64,000 bases of DNA from Flavobacterium sp. ENC. GTDB lineage: Bacteria; Bacteroidota; Bacteroidia; Flavobacteriales; Flavobacteriaceae. A program made the translations under genes and the position numbers. Shown piece after piece: positions 1 through 9,242 of the stretch (the first letter of the stretch is position 1; every line of letters begins with the position of its first letter). The stretch lies in NCBI RefSeq assembly GCF_020991415.1, contig NZ_JAJMOY010000002.1:310001-374000 (forward strand), read 5' to 3'. The notes below the pieces were generated by a model. The model saw only the letters and a list, made by a program, of their open reading frames with translations, had not been told where the DNA came from and did not search any database.

Positions 1-1
1 C

Positions 2-433
2 TTTTTTACACATTATTATAAACTGGCACAGGAAACTACCGAAACAGTTCTGGTAAATAAATCATCTCTTGAAGATATTGGTAAAATCAAACAGCGAATT
101 ATAGTAAAAGAGGAAAAAGTAAAAAACAGCGTCGGAAAAACAGCTTCTCAAAGCTCCTTTCTTATTAATGAAATTGTAAAAGAGATTCCGTCTTCAATTT
201 TGTTGACTGAATTGATTTATAGTCCTTTAGAAAAGAAAATAAAAGTAGCAGAGCCTGTTCTTACTACAGATAAAGTGATTACAGTTTCAGGCACTACACT
301 TTCTAACGATGACTTGACACATTGGATTGAAAACACAGAGAAAATCAAATGGATTGATAAAGTTTTAATTACACATTTTGGAAAAAATGATGCTAACGAA
401 ACAGAATTTTCGATTAAAATAACTTTGAAATAA
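2..433 (+). CDS. PilN-like pilus/secretion assembly protein, C-terminal part
   Basis: The reading frame is open from the window edge to the stop at 433, so the true start lies upstream and about 143 residues are visible. A coiled, lysine-rich stretch leads into a segment reading IPSSILLTELIYSPLEKKI. A beta-strand/helix module follows (VITVSGTTLSNDDLTHWIENTEKI, then WIDKVLITHF). This order, 'propose a position, compute a difference term, skip over a helix', is the pattern of the PilN/GspL cytoplasmic-membrane platform protein of type IV pili and type II secretion. The N-terminal membrane anchor is not visible. The next gene starts one base after the stop and looks PilO-like, which supports the call. 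Assignment is by fold pattern only. Confidence 0.55.
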   Translation, partial: FFTHYYKLAQETTETVLVNKSSLEDIGKIKQRIIVKEEKVKNSVGKTASQSSFLINEIVKEIPSSILLTELIYSPLEKKIKVAEPVLTTDKVITVSGTTLSNDDLTHWIENTEKIKWIDKVLITHFGKNDANETEFSIKITLK

Positions 434-434
434 A

Positions 435-956
435 ATGAAACTAAACAAGAAAAATAAAATGCTTGTAGCAGGATTTGTTTTAATCCTTTATTTCTGTTAT
501 TCTTTCGCGATCTCAAATACCATTCAGTATTACAAGGAATATAAAGAGAAAGAGCAGCAAATAGCAGATGATAGCAATATGCCTAATCTTGTGGGACAGC
601 TTCTTCAAAAAGAGAAACAGCTGGATCAGGTTTTGTCTCAGTATGAAATTAATGTCTCCGACTCTTTTCAGAATGATTTATTGAAGCAGTTAAGTTCGTA
701 TAGTACCAAATACAACCTTAAGATTACAGATTTTCAGGAGCCTCATAGTATAACCCAAAAAGGATTTATTACGACCAGTTATATTTTTACCCTCGAAGGT
801 TCTTTTAACGGAAGCCTTGCGTTGTTAAATCAAATCGAAAACAATCCAAAGCTGGGGGCTATTAAACATTTAAATTTCACAAAGAAAAAAAACTACAAAA
901 CCAATACGGACCAGTTATTTGTTGAAGTTATCATGCAGACCAGTAAAGGAATTTAG
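435..956 (+). CDS. PilO/GspM-like inner-membrane platform protein
   Basis: This 173-residue protein has a short positively charged N-terminus, one membrane segment (about residues 9-26), a coiled coil (about 35-75) and a small alpha/beta domain (about 80-173). That is the architecture of PilO/GspM proteins, which pair with PilN/GspL in the inner-membrane platform. It begins one base after the PilN-like stop, so the two are translationally linked. A LacI gene converges from the other strand 9 bases after its stop, so this is the last gene of the operon. Sequence identity to known PilO cannot be judged by eye; the call rests on layout and neighbour. Confidence 0.5.
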   Translation: MKLNKKNKMLVAGFVLILYFCYSFAISNTIQYYKEYKEKEQQIADDSNMPNLVGQLLQKEKQLDQVLSQYEINVSDSFQNDLLKQLSSYSTKYNLKITDFQEPHSITQKGFITTSYIFTLEGSFNGSLALLNQIENNPKLGAIKHLNFTKKKNYKTNTDQLFVEVIMQTSKGI

Positions 957-964
957 AATAGATT

Positions 965-1996
965 TTATATTCCCCGCTGCGTAGATTCCCTTTCAATAAT
1001 ATGAGTCGGAAGTTCCACAATCTGATGTACTACCGGAATGTGTTCTTTTATCTGGGCGATTTCATCAATTAAAATGGAGGCAGCACGATATCCGATGTCG
1101 TAGCCGGGCTGATCGATTGTAGTTAGTTTTGGGGAAATTACGGTGCTCATAAACCAGTTGCTGAATCCAAATACGGCAACCTGTTCGGGAGTTTTTATTT
1201 TTTTGTCATTAAAATATTTTATAATTCCGATGGCCACCAGATCCGTAACGGCAAAAACAGCGTCCACATCTTTATGATCGGCCATTAATTTTTCGGCATT
1301 TTCGTAACCGTCTTCAAAGTCGGTATTGTGATCACAAACATAAACAAGGGAAGGATCGTACTTTATATTGTGGTCTTCAAGTGCTTTTTTATAGCCTAAA
1401 AAACGGTCAATAGAATTTTGGGGAACGTAAGAACCGCGAAAATGCGCAATTTTTTTGAACCCTTTTTCTATTAAATACGTTACGGCATCATATGCAGCTT
1501 TCATGTCATTGATAACTACTTTGGAACAATCGACACGTTTGGCAATTTTATCAAATAAAACCACCGGCGTATTTTTTCGGATGGCTTCATTGATATGAAA
1601 AAAATCATCCGTTTCATTGGAAAGGGACATCAAAATACCATCCACTCTTTTTTGCAATAGTAAGGCAACCTGTTTTTTCTCCAGTTCATATTTTTCACTG
1701 GACTGAAGGATAATAACCAGATACCCCCTTTTCTCTGCCTCTTCCAGAATGCCGTTCAGCACGCTCGAAAAAAAATGATGCACCGTTGCAGGAATGATAA
1801 CCCCAATCGTTTTAGTTTCATTGGTTCTGAGATTTACCGCCACAGAATTAGGCATGTAATTCATCTTATCTGCCATTTCAATCACTTTCGCACGGGTAGT
1901 TTTGCTAATATCAGTATACCCTTTTAAAGCTTTTGAAACCGTAGTGACAGAAATTCCCAAGGCCGAGGCGATATCAATTAATTTTGTATCATTCAT
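965..1996 (-). CDS. LacI-family transcriptional regulator (probable trehalose regulator)
   Basis: A 343-residue LacI/GalR repressor. Residues 4-50 hold the helix-turn-helix and hinge (IDIASALGISVTTVSKAL, then YMPNSVAVNLRT). From about residue 60 there is a periplasmic-binding-protein-like effector domain starting with KTIGVIIPATVHHFFSSV. It is transcribed away from the TonB receptor gene at 2273, and paired palindromic operators of the LacI type lie in the shared intergenic region. Because the downstream genes are a receptor, a permease and a trehalase, the likely effector is trehalose or trehalose-6-phosphate (inferred). The ATG at 1996 directly precedes the HTH, so the start is well placed. 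Confidence 0.9.
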   Translation of the reverse strand: MNDTKLIDIASALGISVTTVSKALKGYTDISKTTRAKVIEMADKMNYMPNSVAVNLRTNETKTIGVIIPATVHHFFSSVLNGILEEAEKRGYLVIILQSSEKYELEKKQVALLLQKRVDGILMSLSNETDDFFHINEAIRKNTPVVLFDKIAKRVDCSKVVINDMKAAYDAVTYLIEKGFKKIAHFRGSYVPQNSIDRFLGYKKALEDHNIKYDPSLVYVCDHNTDFEDGYENAEKLMADHKDVDAVFAVTDLVAIGIIKYFNDKKIKTPEQVAVFGFSNWFMSTVISPKLTTIDQPGYDIGYRAASILIDEIAQIKEHIPVVHQIVELPTHIIERESTQRGI

Positions 1997-2155
1997 GAAA
2001 TAAATATACTAAAAATTACGAGAGTTCGATGTGAAAATTATGAAAGGCAATATTAGTAAAGATTTTTCAAAAGTGGTACGCCTTACATCTCTCAACCATC
2101 TTCATTGTACATTTCGCGGTTAAATTAAACCAGTTTTTCTAAAAAAAATAATTTT

Positions 2156-2190
2156 CGAAAACGTTTTAGGTGTTTTCGAAAACGTTTTCG
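2156..2190. promoter_or_regulatory. Tandem LacI-type operators
   Basis: Two palindromes with a central CG lie side by side. The first is at 2156-2169 (CGAAAACGTTTTAG, nearly symmetric) and the second at 2177-2190 (CGAAAACGTTTTCG, perfectly symmetric). Their centres are 21 bp apart, about two helical turns, so two dimers would sit on the same face of the DNA. They resemble the general LacI/CcpA operator class. They lie between the LacI gene and the TonB receptor gene, and the second one abuts the candidate promoter at 2173-2202. Confidence 0.8.
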
Positions 2191-2202
2191 GTTATAATTT
2201 CG
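2173..2202 (+). promoter_or_regulatory. Candidate promoter of the trehalose genes
   Basis: TAATTTCG at 2195-2202 matches the Bacteroidota -7 consensus TAnnTTTG with one mismatch. A T-rich block TTTTCG at 2173-2178 sits in the -33 position. That block overlaps the right-hand palindromic operator, so repressor binding would be expected to block sigma-factor access. The predicted transcript begins about 65 bases before the TonB receptor start. Confidence 0.45.
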
Positions 2203-2272
2203 TAGTCAGGTTTTAATTAGTTACTAAGTTTACACTAACAAGTATGAATTTTACTAACCAAACCAAAAAAAA

Positions 2273-4912
2273 ATGAAACTTATTCACTCGTATGCAGGCG
2301 GACTATTTTTAATGTTGTGCCTAATTTCTGTACCAAACCATTTGTTTGCACAGGAGAAAAATACGGTTTCCGGAAAAGTGTTCGACGAAAGCGGACAAAC
2401 CGTACCAGGAGCCAATGTAACGCTGACAGGAGCAGATCAGACGGTGACTACCGATGTAAACGGAACCTATTTGTTTTCTAATGTGGCTGCCGGAACGTAT
2501 ACTATTTCAGCCACCAATGTCGGCTATAAAAGCTTCACGAAAAAAGTTACTGTAAAAGAAGGAGAAGCAGTCGTTGAAAATTTGTTTTTAGAAACAGAAT
2601 CGCAAAACTTAAAAGAAGTAGTGGTGACGGGCTCATCCAGTCCGAGATCTAAACTCGAATCGAGTGTGGCGATTACCTCAATGGGAGCAAAAGCGATTGA
2701 AGACAGGGCTCCGGCAAGTACGGCTGCTTTACTTCAGACCATTCCGGGATTTGTAGTGGAAGCCTCAGGAGGGGAAATTGGAAACAACCTTTTTGCAAGG
2801 GGAATTCCATCTGCCGGAGCGTATGAATATGTGCAAATCCAGGAAGACGGATTACCGGTTTTTGAAGATGGTGCTTTGCAATTTGCCAACGCGGATACTT
2901 TTTACAGACTGGACGAAACGGTCAGCAAAATGGAAGCGGTCCGTGGAGGATCTGCCTCGATTTTCGCCAACAATGCACCCGGCGGAATTATCAATTTCAT
3001 TTCTAAAACAGGACAAAATGATTTTCAGGGAAAAGCAAAGTTTTCTACCTCTGATTACGGAATGTTCAGAACCGATCTTAATTTATCAGGCGCTTTAATT
3101 CAGGATAAGTTATTTTTTAATATCGGTGGTTTCTACAGAGCGGATAACGGAGTGAGAAATACCGGATTTACAGCCAATAAAGGCGGTCAGATCAAAGGAA
3201 ACCTGACGTATAAATTTGACGATGGCGATTATTTAAGAGTGAATTTCAAACACCTGGACGACAGAAATACTTTTTACCTGCCGATTCCATTAAAAAGCAA
3301 TAACGGAAAAATCGAAGGTATCGATGGTTTTAATCCGAATTACGGAACGCTGACTTCCGTGAATTTCAGTCATCTGAATGTGCCTCAATATGGCGGCGGA
3401 ACTTTTAGTGCCGATTTAGAAGATGGTTCACATCCGGTGATCAACTCTGTCGGAGCAGAATTCAAAAAGAAAATTTCTGAGAAAGTGACTTTCAAAAATG
3501 CCTTCAAACAAACGGCTATCGATTTGAATTACAATGCCATTTTTCCGAATGGAGGTCCTTGGACACAAGATGCCTATGCTACGGGAGTTCAGAATACAAC
3601 CGCTGCTAATTTAGATTTTACCTATGTAGACAACGGAGCAGCTGTTGATCCAAATGCACTAATCATGAGAGCCGATCATTGGTACATTCATAAAAAAATG
3701 AACAATTTTGCAAACAATTTCTCTTTTGCTTTCGATTTAGATCCTGTAAAACTAACCGCCGGATACTATTATTCGAACTGGAAATCAAACCAATACTGGA
3801 ACTGGAATTCGTATCTGGTAGGAGTTTCAGACAATCCGAGATTATTAAACGTAGAAGACAATACCACAGGCGTAAACCATACCTGGAATGGGATAGAAAG
3901 AATTACCTGGTTAGAAAGAGATGCACAAACCAAAGGTGTTCTGAATGATATTTATGCCGATGCAGAAATCAAAGCGACGGAAAACCTGACTTTTAACGCG
4001 GGTGTACGATACAACAAAGACAAATATTCCGGATACAGGGACAATGCCCGTTTTTTTGCCGAAAACTTGGGGGTACTGGATAACAATACTGCCGATGATG
4101 CGGTTACAACGGTAAAAGGAAATCCGTATACCTATTGGAGATACGATGTAAGCGAATTGTCTTATACAGGTGCCGCTAATTACAAATTCAATGACAATAT
4201 GGCTTCTTACGTTCGTTACAGTCATGGCTTCCGATCTCCGATTGAAGAGTCGTTTTATGACAATGCAGCCGATTTAAGCAAGCTTGAAAACACAAAAGTG
4301 AATCAGTTGGAATTAGGGTACAAATATTCCGGTTCGTTCTTCTCTGTGAATGCGAACGTATTTCACATGAATCTGAAAAATGTTGCTTTTACGGATATCT
4401 TATCAGACGGAAGTTCTGAAAACAAATTTGCGGATGTAAACAATATTGGTCTTGAAGTAGAGACGAATGCCAGATATGAAATCGTAAACCTGAATTTTAC
4501 CTTCACCGTTCAAAAGCCGGAATACGATAATTTCACCGGTTCTAACGCAGACGGTTCTACTTTCGATTTTAATGGAAATACCGCCAGAAGAATCCCTAAA
4601 TTTTTCTGTAACCTGAGACCTGAAGTAAATATCACCAAAGATTTTACAGCCTATGTACAATTCTCCTATTATGATAAAAAGTTTACCAATCAGGATAACA
4701 GACAGGTTTTACCGGCTTACAAAGAGGTAGGAGCAGGTTTGAATTATACCTACAATAACCTTCGTTTTGCAGTGGACGCATCGAATTTATTCAATGAGAT
4801 TGGTCTGACAGAAGGCGACCCGAGACAAACTACATCAGCAGCAAGCGATGTGTTTATGGCAAGACCTATTTTAGGACGTGCTTTTAGATTTTCGGTAGCC
4901 GTTAATTTTTAA
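2273..4912 (+). CDS. TonB-dependent outer-membrane receptor with carboxypeptidase-regulatory-like N-terminus
   Basis: This 879-residue protein has a signal peptide ending near residue 27 (LFAQ). Residues about 33-110 form a carboxypeptidase-regulatory-like beta-sandwich (VSGKVFDESGQTVPGANVTL). The plug domain follows (LKEVVVTGSSS, then EAVRGGSASIFANNAPGGII), and a 22-strand barrel ends in a terminal aromatic (FSVAVNF). No SusD-like partner follows, and the plug lacks the SusC-type YGSRGANGVI form, so this is a stand-alone transporter rather than a SusCD complex. With a trehalase and an MFS permease downstream and a LacI gene upstream, it probably imports trehalose or a trehalose-containing oligosaccharide across the outer membrane. 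The substrate is inferred from context. Confidence 0.85.
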   Translation: MKLIHSYAGGLFLMLCLISVPNHLFAQEKNTVSGKVFDESGQTVPGANVTLTGADQTVTTDVNGTYLFSNVAAGTYTISATNVGYKSFTKKVTVKEGEAVVENLFLETESQNLKEVVVTGSSSPRSKLESSVAITSMGAKAIEDRAPASTAALLQTIPGFVVEASGGEIGNNLFARGIPSAGAYEYVQIQEDGLPVFEDGALQFANADTFYRLDETVSKMEAVRGGSASIFANNAPGGIINFISKTGQNDFQGKAKFSTSDYGMFRTDLNLSGALIQDKLFFNIGGFYRADNGVRNTGFTANKGGQIKGNLTYKFDDGDYLRVNFKHLDDRNTFYLPIPLKSNNGKIEGIDGFNPNYGTLTSVNFSHLNVPQYGGGTFSADLEDGSHPVINSVGAEFKKKISEKVTFKNAFKQTAIDLNYNAIFPNGGPWTQDAYATGVQNTTAANLDFTYVDNGAAVDPNALIMRADHWYIHKKMNNFANNFSFAFDLDPVKLTAGYYYSNWKSNQYWNWNSYLVGVSDNPRLLNVEDNTTGVNHTWNGIERITWLERDAQTKGVLNDIYADAEIKATENLTFNAGVRYNKDKYSGYRDNARFFAENLGVLDNNTADDAVTTVKGNPYTYWRYDVSELSYTGAANYKFNDNMASYVRYSHGFRSPIEESFYDNAADLSKLENTKVNQLELGYKYSGSFFSVNANVFHMNLKNVAFTDILSDGSSENKFADVNNIGLEVETNARYEIVNLNFTFTVQKPEYDNFTGSNADGSTFDFNGNTARRIPKFFCNLRPEVNITKDFTAYVQFSYYDKKFTNQDNRQVLPAYKEVGAGLNYTYNNLRFAVDASNLFNEIGLTEGDPRQTTSAASDVFMARPILGRAFRFSVAVNF

Positions 4913-4937
4913 TTTGAGTTAGTTAATTGATAGTTTG

Positions 4938-4974
4938 CCAAATGCTGTTGCCAAAACAGCATTTGGTATTTTTG
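4938..4974 (+). terminator. Rho-independent terminator after the TonB receptor
   Basis: A perfect 12-bp stem (CCAAATGCTGTT at 4938-4949 with AACAGCATTTGG at 4955-4966) has a 5-base loop and is followed by TATTTTTG. It separates the receptor from the permease and trehalase, so receptor expression can exceed that of the downstream genes. Confidence 0.85.
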
Positions 4975-5036
4975 TAACTTTACATAATCCTTCTTTTTAT
5001 AAAGGGATTTTCTTTATAAAACAAACCCATCCCTTA

Positions 5037-6257
5037 ATGAAAAACCTAGGAATTAAAATAGCGCTTTATCTCAATTATTTTGTCTTTGCCATTTTATTGA
5101 ATAGTGTAGGCATTGTCATTTTAAAATCACAAAAAAATTACGGAGTAGATGAAGTACAGGCCAGTATTCTGGAAGCCTTTAAGGATATGCCTATTGCAAT
5201 TGTCTCTTTTTTTATCGCCTCTTTTCTGCCGCGGATTGGCTACAAAAAAGCCATGCTCACAGGTCTTGCCCTCGTCACTTTGGCCTGCATTGCCATGTAT
5301 TTCGGAAACTCGTTTGACAGTGCCAAACTCTTATTTGCAACTGTAGGCGTCTCTTTTGCATTGATAAAAGTTTCGGTGTATTCCTTAATCGGTACTGTTA
5401 CCGAAAGTCAGAAAGAACACAATGCGCTCATGAGCAATATTGAAGGCGTTTTTATGATTGGAATTGCTCTGGCATACTTTCTGTTTCCGGCTTTTAATGA
5501 TGAAACCCATCCGGATTCGTGGTTAAATGTATATTGGTTTTTGGCAGGCTTATCGCTATTGTCCTTCCTGTTTTTGTTTTTTACAAAATTTGAGACAAGT
5601 ACAGCAACCGCAGGAGCCAATTTCAAAGATGATTTTCTGCAGATGTTTAAATTGATCGCCAAAATGCTGACGGTTATTTTCGTCATCAGCGTTTTTTTAT
5701 TCGTGATGATCGAGCAGGGGATTCTTTCCTGGCTGCCCACCTTTAATACAAAAGTGCTGCATTTACCTGAAAATATCAGCATTATGATGGCCAGCATTCT
5801 GGCAATTTCACTGGCAGTTGGCCGGCTTGTAGCCGGAATAATAACCAAAAAAGTCAACTGGATCTGGGTACTCAGCGTTTGTGTAATCGCTGCGATGCTG
5901 ATTGTATATTTTGTACTTCCGAATGTGGTAGGGCTTGAAGTAAAAAATATTGATTCCCTTTCCGATATTCCGCTTATTGGATTTGCATTTCCGTTAATCG
6001 GATTGTTTATAGCGCCTATTTATCCCTTGCTGAATTCAATTGTATTAAGCTCCCTGCCGAAAAACCTTCAAAGTTCCATGACAGGATTAATCGTTATTTT
6101 TTCAGCTCTCGGAGGGACATTAGGTTCACGAATCACAGGCTGGCTGTTTAAAAATGAAGGCCCGGAAAAAGCATTTTATTTCACCTTAATTCCGATGTTT
6201 TTATTGCTGATTTCCTTTTTTATTCTTAAAAAAATTACCGCAAAAAATGAAATTTAA
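5037..6257 (+). CDS. MFS sugar transporter
   Basis: Roughly 406 residues with about twelve hydrophobic segments, starting at MKNLGIKIALYLNYFVFAILLNSVG. The frame is open further upstream to an ATG at 4935. That longer start would lie inside the terminator hairpin and add 34 non-membrane residues, so ATG 5037 is preferred. The fold fits major-facilitator permeases for import of sugars across the inner membrane. The stop overlaps the trehalase start by 11 bases, implying translational coupling and a shared substrate, most likely trehalose. Family assignment is firm and substrate is inferred. Confidence 0.8.
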   Translation: MKNLGIKIALYLNYFVFAILLNSVGIVILKSQKNYGVDEVQASILEAFKDMPIAIVSFFIASFLPRIGYKKAMLTGLALVTLACIAMYFGNSFDSAKLLFATVGVSFALIKVSVYSLIGTVTESQKEHNALMSNIEGVFMIGIALAYFLFPAFNDETHPDSWLNVYWFLAGLSLLSFLFLFFTKFETSTATAGANFKDDFLQMFKLIAKMLTVIFVISVFLFVMIEQGILSWLPTFNTKVLHLPENISIMMASILAISLAVGRLVAGIITKKVNWIWVLSVCVIAAMLIVYFVLPNVVGLEVKNIDSLSDIPLIGFAFPLIGLFIAPIYPLLNSIVLSSLPKNLQSSMTGLIVIFSALGGTLGSRITGWLFKNEGPEKAFYFTLIPMFLLLISFFILKKITAKNEI

Positions 6258-8112
6258 ATTACATATCAATCAAACCCTTAGTCAGTTACTGGCTCAGGAA
6301 GACACTGATGGCGACAAAAAGATCACCATTGATGACAAAGGGCCAAAACGCTTTTTGCTGGAAGATGATAAAGGAAACCCGATGGCTATTGAAGGAACGT
6401 ACCAACTTTCTAACCTATTACAGGAGTTGGCCCTGTCCAAAAAAAATAACACGGAATTTGCCGAAATTAGTTTAGAAGATATAACAGAGGATCCGGTAAA
6501 AAGAATTTCGAGAAAAATAAAAGATTTATACTGGAAAGGACTTACCAGAACAATTGATGCTGCCGGAGTAAAAAAAATCCTGGAAGACGACAAAATAGAA
6601 AATGCCATTTCGTATTTGTACGTTCCGGCCGGAGATTCTTTTGCATTTGACTATTTTAAAAATTTAGAAGCAGCAAATCCGACTTTAAAAGTGGTGCAGT
6701 TACCGGAAGATATTTCACCGGAATATGTTTTATCCCTGAATAAAAAACCGGGAATTCTGGCATTGGCCCTTCAAACCAAAAACAGTGAAACCACCGGAGT
6801 TCCTTTTGTAGTTCCGGGGGGACGATTTAATGAAATGTACGGCTGGGACAGTTATTTTATCACAATGGGACTTTTAATAGATGATAAAACGGATCTGGCG
6901 CTTGGCATGGCAGAAAACTTTAAATACCAGATTGACCATTATGGAAAAATCCTGAATGCCAACCGAAGTTATTACCTGACCCGTACGCAGCCTCCGTTGT
7001 ATACGTCTTTGATTGTAGATATTATCCAGAAGTCGAATCCTGAAAAAGCATGGATTGAAAGACATTTGAAAACGGCTATAAAAGAATACAAAACCGTTTG
7101 GATGGAACAGGGGAAAAGACTTACTCCCAATGGTTTGAATCGGTACAAAGCAGAGGGAATCGGGCTTCCGTTTGAGGTCGAAGAAGGGCATTTTGATGAT
7201 ATACTGGAAAAATACGCACCAAAATACGGACTGTCAACCCGGGAATTTGAGAAAAAATACCTTGAACGGGAAATTCTGGATTCCGATCTGGACCATTATT
7301 TCACCCATGACAGGAGTATGCGCGAAAGCGGCCATGACACCACAAACAGACTGGTGGGTATTTGTGCGGATTTGAATACAGTAGCCATCAACAGCCTGCT
7401 TTATAAATATGAAACGGATATTGCCTTCCTGATTGAAACGGTTTTTAATGACCAGTTTCAGTACAATGAAAACACGGCTTATTCCAGCGACTACTGGCAT
7501 AAAAAAGCAGCGGAAAGAAAAGAAAAAATCAACGAATTGTGCTGGAACCAAACCAACGGCCTTTATCTTGATTATAATTTTGAACTCGAAGAACAACATT
7601 ATTTTGAGGCCGCCACAACTTTTTATCCGTTATGGGCAAAAATCTGTACGCAGGAACAAGCCACTATTTTGGTTCAAAAAACCTTGCCAAAATTTAAAAT
7701 GAAAGGCGGAATTGCCGGAAGCACTCCATCATCTATTGCAGCTGTAAGTGAACATGCGCCAACCAGACAATGGGATTATCCGTTTGGCTGGGCGCCGCAT
7801 CAGATATTATTGTGGAAAGGCTTGTTAAATTATAATTTTCAGGACGAAGCACAGGAAATGATCTATCGCTGGTTGTGGCTCATCACCCGAAATGCGGTGG
7901 ACTACAACGGAACGATTCCGGAGAAATTTGATTTGTCCATCAGTTCCCATAAAATTTTTGCAGAGTACGGAAATGTCGGCACCGAATTTGACTACATCAC
8001 CGAAGAAGGATTTGGCTGGATGAATGCTTCCTACCAATTTGGGCTGACACTGCTAAGTTCCGGTTTAAAGGAAAAATTATCCAGTCTGACTGATCCGGAT
8101 ACTTTATTCTAA
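6247..8112 (+). CDS. Neutral trehalase, GH37, with N-terminal calcium-loop domain
   Basis: A 621-residue alpha,alpha-trehalase (trehalose to two glucose). Both family signatures are present: PGGRFNEMYGWDSYF at 190-204 and QWDYPFGWAP near 505-514. The probable catalytic acid is D364 (in RESGHDTTNR) and the base E559 (in IPEKFD); their 195-residue spacing fits neutral trehalases. There is no signal peptide, so it acts in the cytoplasm after uptake. Residues 19-30 form an EF-hand-like loop (DTDGDKKITIDD). The segments GPKRF and GTYQLSNLLQEL follow, the same order as in the calcium-binding domain of fungal neutral trehalases. That domain is uncommon in bacterial enzymes. It overlaps the permease gene by 11 bases. 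Confidence 0.92.
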   Translation: MKFKLHINQTLSQLLAQEDTDGDKKITIDDKGPKRFLLEDDKGNPMAIEGTYQLSNLLQELALSKKNNTEFAEISLEDITEDPVKRISRKIKDLYWKGLTRTIDAAGVKKILEDDKIENAISYLYVPAGDSFAFDYFKNLEAANPTLKVVQLPEDISPEYVLSLNKKPGILALALQTKNSETTGVPFVVPGGRFNEMYGWDSYFITMGLLIDDKTDLALGMAENFKYQIDHYGKILNANRSYYLTRTQPPLYTSLIVDIIQKSNPEKAWIERHLKTAIKEYKTVWMEQGKRLTPNGLNRYKAEGIGLPFEVEEGHFDDILEKYAPKYGLSTREFEKKYLEREILDSDLDHYFTHDRSMRESGHDTTNRLVGICADLNTVAINSLLYKYETDIAFLIETVFNDQFQYNENTAYSSDYWHKKAAERKEKINELCWNQTNGLYLDYNFELEEQHYFEAATTFYPLWAKICTQEQATILVQKTLPKFKMKGGIAGSTPSSIAAVSEHAPTRQWDYPFGWAPHQILLWKGLLNYNFQDEAQEMIYRWLWLITRNAVDYNGTIPEKFDLSISSHKIFAEYGNVGTEFDYITEEGFGWMNASYQFGLTLLSSGLKEKLSSLTDPDTLF

Positions 8113-8172
8113 AAAATATTCAGGTCATTTTTAAAACGTCGATTTTGTTTTTGAAAATGTCTTTTAAAGTAA

Positions 8173-8213
8173 AAAAGCTGCTTCCGGTATTATTCTGGAA
8201 GCAGCTTTTGTTT
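8173..8213. terminator. Bidirectional terminator between convergent genes
   Basis: A 13-bp perfect stem (AAAAGCTGCTTCC at 8173-8185 with GGAAGCAGCTTTT at 8197-8209) has an 11-base loop. It has an A-tract on the left and a T-tract on the right, so it can end transcription of the trehalase from the left and of the lipoprotein pair from the right. Confidence 0.85.
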
Positions 8214-9242
8214 TTATTTTTGTTCGCTAATCGCGGCTTTCTTTAGCCTGAGTACGCGTATTTTTTTATTGGTATTATCCGCTACGAAGATACGGTCTTC
8301 TAATTGCGCAATTCCAAGAATAGTTCCAAAAGGGTTTTCGCCCATAATATCGTTCGCATTAATTCTGGCAGAATATGTTTTGTTCAGAAATTCTTCTTTC
8401 GGATAGAATCGTAAAAAATTAACAGCACCCACATTTTCAGAAGTGATGGCCCAGTCGCTATTAATCGAAACAGCAAGAGGTTTAGCATCTGAAAACGGTT
8501 TGGTTACCGGAACAAGCGGAGTGGTGAGTGAAGCCGCAGCATTGGCACGAATCGAAGCAATATTATAATACAAATAGGCTTTGGCATTTCGTCCCGCAAC
8601 AACCAGATTTCCGCCGTCGACCTGCAGGGAATAAAATTCATCATATCCGTTTAACGTATTTAATTTTGCAATCGGTGCTAAGTCCCATTTACTGGTTTCT
8701 GTAATTTGGGAGGTTTCAAAAACTTTAATAGTCGTATTTTTTTCTTTCACGAAAACCAGCCCGTCTTTGACTACAACACCAAAAACGTGTACAAAAGTAT
8801 TCCACCATTGCCCGTTACCCACCGTATTGATTCCTAAAGTGGTAGTTTCATCCAATACAAAAAGACGGGAATCGACACTTCCGAGATAAATTCTCTTATT
8901 ATCTACGCAAACAGAAGAGAGATTGGTAAAATCGATGCTTGTTGCTCCTTTAGAAAAGGCAGTTACAGATTTTAGGTGCTTTAAGGTTTTGGCATCAAAA
9001 ATTTCAAGGACATTCCCATTGCAGACATATAATTTATCATTGGCAATGGTTATTCCTCTCGGGTCAAGCGCGCCAGTCCCGTCTCCAATTTGTGCAGCTG
9101 TTATAGATGCTTCATCTGTCGGATAATAGTAATATATATCATCTGTAGCTGCATTTGTATCATCATTATCGTTGCATCCAGTAAGTATCAGAAGCAGTAC
9201 CAGGACTACTTTAGGCAACGTGTAAAGTCTTTTTAATTCCAT
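8214..9242 (-). CDS. Lipoprotein with beta-propeller-like repeats
   Basis: A 342-residue predicted lipoprotein: hydrophobic leader followed by the lipobox LTGC with Cys23. The rest contains repeated four-strand blades (for example KLYVCNGNVLEIFDAKTLKHLKSV, RIYLGSVDSRLFVLDETTTLG, LVVAGRNAKAYLYYNI and RIFVADNTNKKIRVLRLKK), which suggest a six- or seven-bladed propeller. Propellers of this kind usually bind ligands or partners rather than act as enzymes. Its start overlaps the end of the upstream protease gene by 10 bases, so the two are co-translated and probably act together at the cell envelope. The specific role is unknown. Confidence 0.7.
   Translation of the reverse strand: MELKRLYTLPKVVLVLLLILTGCNDNDDTNAATDDIYYYYPTDEASITAAQIGDGTGALDPRGITIANDKLYVCNGNVLEIFDAKTLKHLKSVTAFSKGATSIDFTNLSSVCVDNKRIYLGSVDSRLFVLDETTTLGINTVGNGQWWNTFVHVFGVVVKDGLVFVKEKNTTIKVFETSQITETSKWDLAPIAKLNTLNGYDEFYSLQVDGGNLVVAGRNAKAYLYYNIASIRANAAASLTTPLVPVTKPFSDAKPLAVSINSDWAITSENVGAVNFLRFYPKEEFLNKTYSARINANDIMGENPFGTILGIAQLEDRIFVADNTNKKIRVLRLKKAAISEQK

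Noticed and set aside
5408..5857. Antisense frame of 149 codons in the MFS gene
   Set aside because: Shadow of a hydrophobic transporter; no domain or promoter.
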